Positions 44,201 through 56,200 of a DNA stretch of 64,000 bases are shown piece by piece. The notes under the pieces are model-generated. The model ran no database searches, had not been told where the DNA came from, and worked only from the letters and a program-made list of their open reading frames with translations. The stretch's first letter is position 1, and every line of letters begins with the position of its first letter. The position numbers and the translations under genes are program-made. The stretch lies in the NCBI GenBank assembly GCA_030710605.1, contig CP092863.1, forward strand, positions 124,918,049 to 124,982,048, read 5' to 3'. Source of the DNA: Cordylochernes scorpioides. Lineage: Eukaryota; Arthropoda; Arachnida; Pseudoscorpiones; Chernetidae.

Positions 44201-47200
44201 CCAACACTGGTCCCCAGGTGGCGGATAGGGAAACGACCTTCAGATATGAAGGCCAGCTGCGAAACAAGCAGAATAACTCTGACAAATAAGCAGTTGCGGA
44301 CCAACAACAGCAGCATTGTTAGAAGAGGAGTAGACCTCTTTAAAAATCCTGATTTCAACCGACCCAGTTGATAGACCTCAGAAAGGGTCCCACTCCAGGG
44401 ATACGGAGGATGTTGATTTACATGCTGCATCGCCCGTCGCGCAGAATAAGGAGCATGAACTCATGGAATTCGTGTAATCTTTACACAAGGGGATAAGAAA
44501 CAACAACAAGAAGCAGTCAGGTAGATTAAATTGGCAAAACTGCTAGGAGGTTTCATCACTGATGAGCCAAGCCCTCCCAATATTTTGTCATCGTGGTAGG
44601 GACAGCAGAGGTTTGATTTTTGTGGAAGGGAAACATTGGTGCTTTCATTTGTTATGTTTAGATGGTGTGTTATAACTTTATATTAGTTTCATTATTGTTG
44701 TAGTTCTGTAGAAGGGGGGTATAATGACCGAAAGCTTTAGATTGCAATAAAAGATGAAAAGAAACTCGTCTCCAGAATCCTGTTGTCTTATTCAACACTC
44801 CTTCCTTGCTAGACAACATGGCCGCACTCTCTCTTGGAGGTTGTCTCCTTCAAAAATAGATAACATCAAAGACTTACCAATTCCTTAACTTTTTGTCCAT
44901 GAGTGTACACCCATACCTCGCTTTGCGTCGGGGTTACGTTCCAAAAAAAAAAACACAACGCAAATTGAAACGACGCAAAGTGAAAATATATGAAGGCGCA
45001 ATCAAAAACAAAGGTGTTGCCATATTTTAGGAAAAAAAATAAAAATTAAAGACTCAAATCCAAAACAACACAACTTTGAAAATCTAACGACGCACAGTGA
45101 AAATCAGTAAAAATTAAGCAGCGACGCAACTTTGAAAAAACGCAAAACGACGCAAAGCGAGGTTTTGGTGTATGTGTTTTATGCTTTTTTAAAGCTGTAA
45201 AATAATATTTTCTAAGAAAAAATTAAGTACTGTGATATATATTGTTGTATATTTGCTAATATTTCCTAAAGTCTCCCAAGGTTTTTGCAAAGTTGTTCCT
45301 TCAAAGACTTAGGTAACAGTTCTATACTGAAATATCACCTCCAGTTTATCTAATTGGTCCTATCTTGAGATAGAGGTTGCATGGCCCCAATTCATTGTTC
45401 TTGAAATTAAGAGACACTTCAGCCAGTAAAGTTTTTATTTCCTCGATCTTGAGAAAATAAAAATAATTTACTAACCAAAGTATCTCTTAATTTTAAAAAC
45501 TATATTGGTCTTGTTACTTTCTAATCTATAATCTGGATTGTACCTTATAATTGTACCATGTAATACATGGAATTTATGTATACATTGGAATTTTTTTGTA
45601 ATTTTTGTTCAAGGGAATAAGAAACAGCAACAACATGTATACATATTCAGTATGAAAAAGTTGTGATATTATAAAAAATACTTTTTGAATTAGTTTTGTT
45701 TTGTAAGAACAAGAACAGTATCAACAGCAGGTCTATCAGAATCTCTTGTTCCTGCAGAGAAACTAAACAAACCACCTTATCTACGACTGTCCGAACTTTA
45801 CAGAAGTGAGACATCAATTGTTCCCCCAGATCTAAATGATTTATCTCTCTTACATCTCAACCACTTTGTTTATATAAATTTTATGAACTCTGTCATTTAA
45901 TTACATGTAAATTTGTAAATATTTAATTATGATGCACTAGCGTGTGTTATGAAAATTCGAAACTATTTTAGACGTGTAAAATTCATTTTGAAAATAAACA
46001 ATTTCTACTGCCCTTACTGCGATGGAAAAATTAATGGGAGGGCCTGGCTCATCAGTGGTGAACCCTCCCAGCGGTTTCACCAGTTTAATCTGTTTAATCA
46101 AAAAATGTAATTCTACTGTCCCCAAAGCTTATGTCCATAGTTCATCTAAAATACCCATTCCAAGAGTAGCCTCAGTATCACTATAAAAGGAAGATCGAAA
46201 AATGCAATATAACAGCGGTATGGTAGATTAAACTGGTGAAACCGCTGGGAGGGTTCACTACTGATGAGCCAGGCCCTCCCATTAATTTTTCCATTGCAGT
46301 AAGGGCAGTGGAAATTGTTTTATTTTTAAAAGAATTTTACGCGTCTATAATAGTTTTGAAATATTTAATTCTAAGTTTCAGTTTGTTTGTTTCCTCTGTA
46401 ATAGGTGCAAATACTTCAATATAGCTCCTTGTTGATTACTAACTAACTAACTAAATAAAAATAAAGCACCTCATATAACAAAAAAAAAAAAAAAAGGAAA
46501 TTTTAAAATAATAAATCTCGCTGTTCCAGGTTTCCACTCTTAGTTTTATTTCTGTCCGACAAAGAGAAAAAGTTCTCAATGTGACAATTTTGTTTTTGCA
46601 ACATTTTGTCAGAATTGAAAGTAAATTTTCATATATAACAAGCATGAAATACACTCATGGCTTAAGGAAGTTGTACCTTTTAGCATGTATTACAGGATTC
46701 AGACAATAACTCTGAAAGATATTTGATACACAACGACCTTTATTGAAAACGCACAAGATAACCAAGTGAGAACAAAATTGCCTCTGACTCCTTAAAAAAA
46801 TAAACGACTGGCAACATCAAAGACTTTCCATTTCCTTTAGTTTTTGTTTATGAGAGTATATATTTTATGTGTTTTTTTTTTTAATGCTGTAGAAATAATA
46901 TTTTCCAAAAAAATTAAGTATTGTGATATATATTTATATTTGTTGAATATTTGCAATATTTCGTAAAATATCCCAAGGTGTTAGAGTTTAATTTATTATA
47001 ACTCTGTGTATATATGTTTTTATTGTATTTGACCACGAGTGCCTGGTCACGTGTGTATGAATTTATTGTATAAATAGTGTGTGTGAGAATAAAGTGCGTG
47101 TTATAAGTGGAGCCTTTGTGAGACTCGTGCTTTCACCGTAGGTTAGCTTGGAGAGCCCGCGTTAGTTATAGGAAGATCTTGGCGCTGACTTTACCTCTGG

Positions 47201-50200
47201 AAGAAAGGTAGAAAAAGAGAACCAGCCAAAGAAAGAAGATTGAATAACATTTTGGTCCCTCTAAATCCGGATATAGGATAGGCTAAAGTTTAAGAAACCT
47301 AAAGAGGTTAAAGAAGTATAAGAAGCTTAAAGAAGTCAAGAAGCCTAAAGAAGTTAAAGGAATAGAAGAAGGTTAGAGATTTAAGAAAGAATCAAGAAAA
47401 AGGCCTATGCAAATTTAGGCAAATCATAGCAAAAAAACAATTTATGCAAATAAAGTTTTGCAAAAAAGTTTGCAAATTGAATTAAAAGGAAAAGGCCGAA
47501 GTATAGAGCGTCAAGCAATAATTCAAGTTAAGAACAAAGGCAAGTCTAAGCCATGAAGCGGGCATTAAGAAGTAGAGCCGTTAAAAGATGGGCTATCTCC
47601 AAGTTGATGGAAGAGGTAGAAGCGGAGTTAGATGAAGAGGCTCCCTCAGAGAATTTCGTGAGAACTACTTACAAAATGATGAAGGAGTACATGGTGAAGC
47701 TCCGAGAAGAGGATAGGATAATCTGGAACTTGATGATCGATGACGAGGACAACACTAGGCGGGAATTGGAGGACGAGCAGGATACTGTGATACAGTATAA
47801 ACAAAAATGGTTCGACCTGGAAAGACAAATAGATGAGTTCCTCTATCCTCCGACGCAAGGTGCTGAAGTCTTTCGGGACAATGGATGCCAGAAAGGCTCG
47901 CTGCCTGGAAGAAGAAGCCGACTGCCCAACTTGGATTTGAAGATCCGCGATGGAGGCAGTTTAGAATGCAGGATGAGTGAACGGCCAAGTGTTGTCGGAG
48001 TTACCCTGATGCAAGGAGTTGATCCAGCTTCTATTAAGGAAGATGCTGGGATAGTGGTATCATCCGAGAAAATGGTAGAAGAGACATCCAAGCAGATTGC
48101 CGTTGAAGAAAGTAATAAGGCTCAAGTAGTAAGAGAGCGCTTTGCTGAAGACGGTGAAAAGGCTCAGGTCAAGAAGAAGCCTGTTGCAGAAATTGACGAA
48201 AGTCATAGGGCTGAAGTCGAGAAAGAATCCGTTGAAGCAGATAAAGAGAAAGTGCTGGATGTGGAACAAGGAATGGATTCAAAGAACACCGAAGAAGTGA
48301 AGCTGCTCTATGTAAAACAAGGTACCGATTCAAGGATGGCAGAAAGGCCATATGCAGAACAAGGTACTGATTCAAAGATGGCAGAAAGGCCATATACAGA
48401 ACAAGGTACTGATTCCAAGATGGCAGAAAGGCCATATGCAGAACAAGAGGAGCCTAAGGAAGACGGAGTACAAGACTCTGAAGATGAGCCTAAGGAAGAC
48501 GGAGTACAAGACTCTGAAGATGAGCCTAAGGGCGACGGAGTACAAGACTCTGAAGATGAGCCTAAGGGAGACGGAGTACAAGACTCTGAAGATGATCCTA
48601 AGGAAGACGGAGTACAAGACTCTGCAGATGAGCCTAAGGGCGACGGAGTACAAGACTCTGAAGATGAGCCTAAGGGCGACGGAGTACAAGACTCTGAAGA
48701 TGAGCCTAAGGGAGACGGAGTACAAGACTCTGAAGATGAGCCTAAGGAAGACGGAGTACAAGACTCTGAAGATGAGCCTAAGGGCGACGGAGTACAAGAC
48801 TCTGAAGATGATCCTAAGGAAGACGGAGTACAAGACTCTGCAGATGAGCCTAAGGGCGACGGAGTACAAGACTCTGAAGATGAGCCTAAGGGCGACGGAG
48901 TACAAGACTCTGAAGATGAGCCTAAGGGCGACGGAGTACAAGACTCTGAAGATGAGCCTAAGGGCGACGGAGTAAAGGATTCTGAAGCTGAAACCAAGGA
49001 TAATGAAGTAGAGGATTCTGGAACTGCAATTGAGGCTTGTGAATCGGTGAGCAACTCTAAAGCGGTAGCTGAAGGCGCGGATCAAGTGGAGATTGCAGAT
49101 GGTGAGGCTGAGTCCATTGATGATGTTGAGGAAAGAGTTGTCGGAATTCCAGCATCAAGGAAATTGGTGGAAGCAGGACGAATCGGAGATGCGGAATTTA
49201 AGGTAAACGGATACTGTTTGCCTGATCGCCCTGGATTTGGGTGTGAATCCAAGGCTGCGCCTGTGCGGCCGGTATTTGACGGCGCTTCCTACCGAGGACG
49301 CAACGGATTCTCGTTGAAGCGATATTTGAGGAGGAGACCTGGTCTATTGAGAGGAATCCCTGAGATAAGGACAAAACTTCGGGAGAATAAGTTCGGAGTT
49401 TTGGTGGACGTAGAGAGATATTTCCGGATGATCGCCGTTAAGAGCAATGATTGGGATTGCCTTAGATTTATTTGGAAGAAAAGGATGGACAACTGATGGT
49501 GCAATGCTGCAAAGGATGGAGAGAGTAGGGCGCTTTCTAAACAGGGTTGCACTATCCAGATCACCTATGTGAATAGAGAGCCAATAGAAAAAGGTTCAAT
49601 TGGCATATATCTTCCAAACAATAAAAAGCAACTTATATCGAAGGAAACTGTTTCTGGAGCTGCAGTAACTCCAATGTTATACTCCGGCCATTTCTCCAAA
49701 GGGGCAAGTGCCTACGCAAGCGAAAATCTTAATTTAGGAGACAAGTCTCCAGAAAGGTCTAGTAAAAGTGCTAAACTGGAAAGGATTGCGAATCCGGTAG
49801 ATTAGAGGACTATTATATTGAGTGGTTTGAGATCTCTAAAGAAGATTTCAGAGTCCTATGACTGCTCTAAGCCTGCAGACGATACCTCTAAGCCTTCAGA
49901 CGAGACCTCTAAGCCTGCAGACGTTGCCTTAGCATCAGATCCTGATTCTTCAAAAGGTAAAGCTCAGGGTTCTCAAGAGGTTCCAGAAAGTGCAGTGGAG
50001 GATTCTGACGAAAGGTCTGCAATTGAAGATTCTCAACCTTCAGGGCCTCTTGATGTGGAAGGGTTCTGGAGTGGGGGCTTCAAGCGATGTAGAGGTAAGA
50101 GCTCAAACAAAGAGCCCTAAAGCCATATCTTCCAAGATACTTTGCATGAAGAAAGAAGAATCCAGCATAGACTTGGAAGAGGAAGACATTGGAAAAAACG

Positions 50201-53200
50201 AACGCTCTCCAGCCTCAATCACCTTCAAAGCCCTAGAGACCACAGATTCTAAAGAAGTTGATCTGACGATTTTGGGCAGCTTTGCGAGAGAACATTGCGC
50301 AAAGGGATTGCATTTGAACGGTCCAATGTTATAAGGACATTGGGTTTGGGATAGATCCAAAGTGAAGACTGTTTCTTATATGAAGTTCAGTCGTTGGAAA
50401 GGACATCGGCGACTACCACGAGCGAAATGCTTTCATTCATCGCCAGGTTAGAATATCCCTTAAGATGGCTGGCACCTGTCCTTGTAACAGAAAAATAATG
50501 GTTCAAAGGTTGTGGATAACGGAATTACATTGGGATGATTCGATGGATGAATCATTGATTGAAGCATGGACTAATATAGGAAAGGAATTGAATTTAATGG
50601 GGAATGAGAATACCCGATAGTTGGGTCTCGGAAGGAATACCCAGGGAGTGCAGTTGCATGGATTCGGTGATGCCTCCGAAGATGCCTATGCGGCAGCTGA
50701 TTAGATAAGAATTCCCACTGATGATGGAGTCAGTGTAAGACTGTTGGCATCAAAGACTAAGTTGGCTCCCATGCGGAAGATGTCAATGCCACGCTTGGAA
50801 TTGTGCGCAGCTCTTCTGCTGACCAGACTAGTGAAATATAATAGAAGAGTGGATCAGCGGAATCCACAGAATGGCCTGGAATGCCTCCTGTGTTTGAGAA
50901 CTAAAGTCAAACTGAGCTCCAGAGTATTCAGGCCATCAGTGAGAAACATTTCTTGGTGGCCATCGGAGAGATGAGCTCAACCTTTAATGGATATATACGA
51001 AAGGTGGCCTGATATTGCGCTTTTGCCATAACTGCCGCTACAGAGCGGAGCGATATCAGTCGCACTTAACAACAGCTGAACTGAGAAATGTTCATAGGAG
51101 AATACTTCGGACAATTCAGTTCCAGCATTTTAGGAAGAGCTAAGACGTTTGACCACTTTGGGATCAGTGAAACGCACAGGCAAGATTTATGGTTTAGCGC
51201 CGATCCTCGACGATCTAGGAATCCTTGGAGTCGGCGGTAGATTGAAATGGGCTCCATCTATGGCATATGAACAAAAACATCCTGCGCTATTGCCTTCATC
51301 AGGAAAGGTAGCTCAGATGATTGATCGAGCAGTTCATATGCGGACTATGCACGGAAGTGTGCACCTGATGCTGTCCACATTGGGACAGAAGTATTGGATG
51401 CTGAGAGTAAAAGATCAGATGAAAAGATGCATTCGAGAGTGCGTGACATGTTGTAGAGACAATCGCGTCACTCCAGGCCAGCTAATTAGCGATTTACCCA
51501 AGGAGAGATTAACACCGGGTAAACCCTTCTCAATAAGTGGTGTATATTGTGCTGGACCTGTGAACCTTCGAATGTCCAAGGGTAGAGGTCGAAAGATGAA
51601 AAGGCTACATCTGTCTATTTGTGCGCTATGTGACCCGAGCCGCACATCTTGAAATAGTCACAGATGCCTCTACACCCACCATCATGACGGCTTTTAAGCG
51701 AGTTGTAGCGCGAAGAGGGCACTGCACTCGGCTATATAGTGATGAAGGAACAAGTTTGTAGGAGCTGCACGACAGTTACGTTCAGGTTTCTATCTGGTTC
51801 AGGATCAATTAAGAGAACTGGCTGCCGTGTTAGCTAATGATGGAGCTAAGTGGAAGACCATCTTTCCCAATGACGACGTCAATACGTTAGTATTGATAAA
51901 AGAGGAAAGAATGCCCCCTGCAAGGTGGCTTATGGGCAGACCAGTGGAGACCCATCCTGGGAAGGACGGCCTGGTGCGGGTTGTATCGGTGCGAACATCG
52001 GTTGGAGTGCTCCGAGGACCCTTGGTGAAGATGGTGCTGCTGCCGGTGGCCCCTCCGGATCTTGATGGTACCCATCAACGGGGGGAGGAATGTTAGAGTT
52101 TAATTTATTATAACTCTGTGTATATATGTTTTTATTGTATTTGACCACGAGTGCCTGGTCACGTGTGTATGAATTTATTGTATAAATAGTGTGTGTGAGA
52201 ATAAAGTGCGTGTTATAAGTGGAGCCTTTGTGAGACTCGTGCTTTCACCGTAGGTTAGCTTGGAGAGCCCACGTTAGTTATAGGAAGATCTTGGCGCTGA
52301 CTTTACCTCTGGAAGAAAGGTAGAAAAAGAGAACCAGCCAAAGAAAGAAGATTGGCGAACACAAGGTAATAAGACCAAATCCAAATATATAAATAGTGTG
52401 TGACATTTCGGTAACAGCGTTGTTACCATCTTCAGACAAAAGTACTAAATGAAGAAAAATTTCACTATCAATGTCTGAAGATGGTAACAATGCTGTTACC
52501 AAAAACGTCACACACTATTTATTTATTTGGATTTGGTGTCTTTTTACCTTGTGTTTATAATCTATACACCAAATTGTGTGCCTTATCATTCCACAAGTCT
52601 CCGTTCAGTTGTTGTTGTTTCTTATCCCCTTGTGTAAAGATTACACAAATTCCATGAGTTCATGCTCCTCGAGCTGTTTTATGATGAGCAGCGGCCTCTC
52701 CCAAAGGTCCTGTTTATTACATCTAATGCAATGTGTTCTGAAGCTGCAGGTTCCAAGCTACATTTCTGTTCAGTTGTAGAATCAACTTGTGGTGGTGGCA
52801 GGGGGAGAGCCCACTCCACCTGGCCTGCAGCCAAGGTTTGGCTGCACTGTGTGGTGCTTTGCTACGTCACGGCTCCAACCCCAACATGCAGACCCAGCAG
52901 CCCCAGGGTGGCTCCAACCTGGAGGGGGAGGTGGCGGAGACCTTCAACCAGACCCCACTACATCTGGCCATCCAGTACCAGCAGCTGTCTGCCGTACAGG
53001 CCATTCTCCAGTACAAGAGTGAGTGGTGGATACATCTATGGAACACCTGCTTCAACTGCTTCTATAGAGGAGTGTGTTGTCATCTCTTATGCTCCTAGAG
53101 CTGTTTGATGATAAGCATTGGCCTCTCCCGAAGGTTCTGTTTAGTGCATCTAATGCGCAAGCAAGGAGTGTGTTGTCGTCTCTTATCCCCTCATGTAAAG

Positions 53201-56200
53201 ATTACACAAATTGCATGAGTCCATGCTTCTCGAGCTGTTTGATGATAAGCAGCGGCCTCTCCCAAATGTTCTGTTTAGTTCATTTTAGATGCAAGCAAGG
53301 AGTGTTTATTGCTAACAAGTCTCTCAACAATCCCTCAAGATCCCTATATACTGTCTTTTCTCCATAATAAACTCCGTTAGAGGGCAGGCAACATCCTAAT
53401 GGAATGGATAACTCAAAAGGGGATGAAATGAAAGCATTGGGATAAGCTTTCAACTTTATTCTTGTAATGAAGAAGGACACTTGTTCTCGGGGTTGAAAAT
53501 CTCTTCTAAAAAACAGAAAAGCCAAATTTATTACTGCTGAGAAGACTATAGACAAAATAAAGAGAGGAAGACCTGCAATAAGCTGGCTAGAAGAGATCAA
53601 GAAAGCTACCAGAAGGTCACTAGATGAGAGTGGTGGCCACCAACAGATCAAATTGGAGAATGTTTGTCCATAGAGTCACCAAAAGTTGACTTGATGTACA
53701 CTAACAGCAAGGCATTATTTGTGATAAGGCACAATTTGGATTATAGATTAGAACTACAAGGTAATAAGACACCCTATTAATACCTTGTAGGTCTAAGGCA
53801 CTATTTAGATTGAACCAAATGAATAAACTATACACAATGTTGTTACCATCTTCAAACATTCAGTATTTTTGTCTGAAGTGTATAACAACACTGTCACTGA
53901 AACGTCACGAACAGTTCTATCTATTTGGTCTGGTCACCATAAACTATTGGTTTCGAGTACAATACAATAAGGGCAGGATTGAGAGTCCCACAACCTTCTG
54001 TAGCTTTACCTATATTACCTTGGTTTGGGTGAGTTTAGAATATCTAAATGATAAGAGGCACAATTTGGAATATATAGATCAGAAACATAAGGTAGCAAAG
54101 ATTAAATACAATTCCCATGATGTTTCAGTAACAGCATTGTTACCAAAATGCTACAAAAATTTATCGATTAAGTTTTCTTTTGAATAAAAACCGCCTACAC
54201 AATGAAGGTGGAACCTGGTTGTGGTAAATAGGGAATGTCTATCACCAGTTCCATCCATACTGCCACGGTGATGCTAACATGACTCATGTGTTTTCAGCCG
54301 AGTGCTGTCTCAACAGACAGAAAGGGGAGGAGATGGGGGTAATCCCCAATTTCAACATGGCTGATTCGTCGGGGGAAACTCCGTTGAGTCTAGCAGTGAA
54401 GAACTCCCTGATGGACATAGCGGAACAGCTGCTAGCTGGGGGAGCCTCGGTGAACTCCCAGCTGTCCGGAGGCATCACACTGCTTCACCGTTCCATCCTG
54501 GACCAGGACCCACAGGCCGCTCTGTTCCTGTTGGACCACGGGGCCGACAACACAGCCTTGTAAGTCATCTTTTGTTGGTGTCCATCAAGTCTACTTTTGT
54601 GGGGTAATTGTTGTGGAGGAAACATGAAGACAACAAAGGGTGCCAGGTAACAACTGTCCACTGGACAAGACTAAATCACTAGGATTATGAAGATGGTATT
54701 TATAATGACATCTATAAAGGTAACTAAAAGTTATCAAAGGCTTAAATGAAAATTAAGTTAGGCAAATTAAAAGAGAAATGGACGGCATTAAGAAAATAGA
54801 ATATGCTTTGTCAAACTTTTGCTTACCTATATGGACAAATATTCTCCAATTTGATCTGTTAGTGGCAGTTCATCTAGTGACCTTCTGGTAGCTTCCTTGA
54901 CCCATTATAGCCAGCTTATTGAAGGTCTTCCTCTCTTCCTTCAATTGTTCCCAATATCTTTTATAATCCATTTGATATTATTATATGACACTGAATTAAG
55001 TCAGTCTTTGTTTACATATTAGGGATTCTAGGAATACACCAGGATTAATTTCATTTTAGATTGAAATATAGAATATATAGAATACCATAGAAATAGTTTC
55101 CATCATTCTTGGTACCAGGTAGAAAACCCCCAAAAAACAGACCCTCCAACTAAACAGAAGGGAATCGACACAGTTGGCCAGATGGAAATCTGGTCACCTG
55201 TGCCCTCTAGTCTATAAAGAGGTAGCCAAAAGCTTCCCCATGTGCACTAGGTGCAAAACTGAAGAGGCCACTCCCCAACATTTACTAAATTGCATTGGAA
55301 AGGACAAAAGATCCCTGTACAGAGAACCAAGAAGAGTTCTTGAGCTGCTTTACGAGCACGACCTCCAATATCTTGTCTAATTTAGACTAAAAGGATAAGT
55401 AAAAAAAAAAACTTTTATCTGTCTATGGCACTTAAGAGTAGCTTTCTCCATGTCTTCTCCATTTCTGTTGTTGTTTCTTATTCCCTTGTGTAAGAAGAGT
55501 TCATGCTCCTCGAGCTTTCTCCATTTCTTCACAGTATATGCAATCAAGAAAATAAACCTTATATTTAATAGAGGTGCTTGTTGTGTCAAAATGATAACTT
55601 GAAAGTTTGTCTTTTATCTAAATCACTAAACTCTTTAATATGCAAAATAAACTCTGAGAGAAAAATGACAAAAACTAGAACAAGACTTAGAACAAAACAC
55701 TATAAAGGAATGACAATACATCCAGATGGCACAAGAACCTATAGGACATGCAACAACTGTCCTGGTGTGGAACTAACACCTATTCACATATTCTCATGTC
55801 CAGCAATGGCTGCAGCCTTGCAGAAAATTGACATGGACCCAGAGCAGCAGCTTTACACATTCAAGATAGTGGAAATTGCTGTGATAGAGATGTATGGAGA
55901 CATCTGAGGCTCTTCATTGGAAACAATAACAACAACTAAACTCTTTGTGCAAATGCACCATCAACTACTTTCAGTTGCTTGATCATAAAGATTGTTTTTT
56001 GACACCATCTGATTTCCTTCCATTTTCCACTTTTTTTTTCCCATATGATTTAGAGAATTTGTTGATAAAATACAGTTTTTTTTTTATCTTTTATTTTTTT
56101 CATTTTTTCATAAAATACAGTAGAACCTCCATGAGAGGATACTCTTTTTAGAAGACACCTCTCTACTAAGGAAAGTTTTCATTACCAAAATTACGACTTT

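Larger units (their letters stand above)
43505..44640. repeat. RPB repeat split by a SINE-like insert that itself holds hAT
   Basis: RPB runs 43505-43636 and resumes at about 44510 (AGCAGTCAGGTAGATTAAAT). The insert begins GGTCCCCTTGGCAGAGCTGA and ends with the SINE3-type tail AGGGGATAAGAAACAACAAC; AAGAAGC on both sides is a probable target duplication. Inside the insert lies the hAT composite of 43679-44209. Confidence 0.65.
46979..52361 (+). mobile_element. BEL/Pao element, nonautonomous
   Basis: 5383 bp with 271-bp LTRs (TGTTAGAGTT…AACA) and a 5-bp duplication CAAGG (46974-46978, 52362-52366). A candidate primer-binding site TGGTCCCTC starts at 47253. The polypurine tract GGGGGAGGAA precedes the 3' LTR. 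One intact 647-codon ORF fuses a Gag-like part to the beginning of a BEL-type RT. The later pol region is decayed. CAAGG is also how FB1 arms begin, so the right-hand duplication could be coincidence. Confidence 0.88.

Noticed and set aside
48308..49085. Long ORFs of 237-248 residues on the minus strand and 207 residues in another plus frame
   Set aside because: They result from a 36-bp repeat lacking stops in several frames. The plus-frame 647-codon ORF continues into RT sequence on one side and Gag-like sequence on the other.
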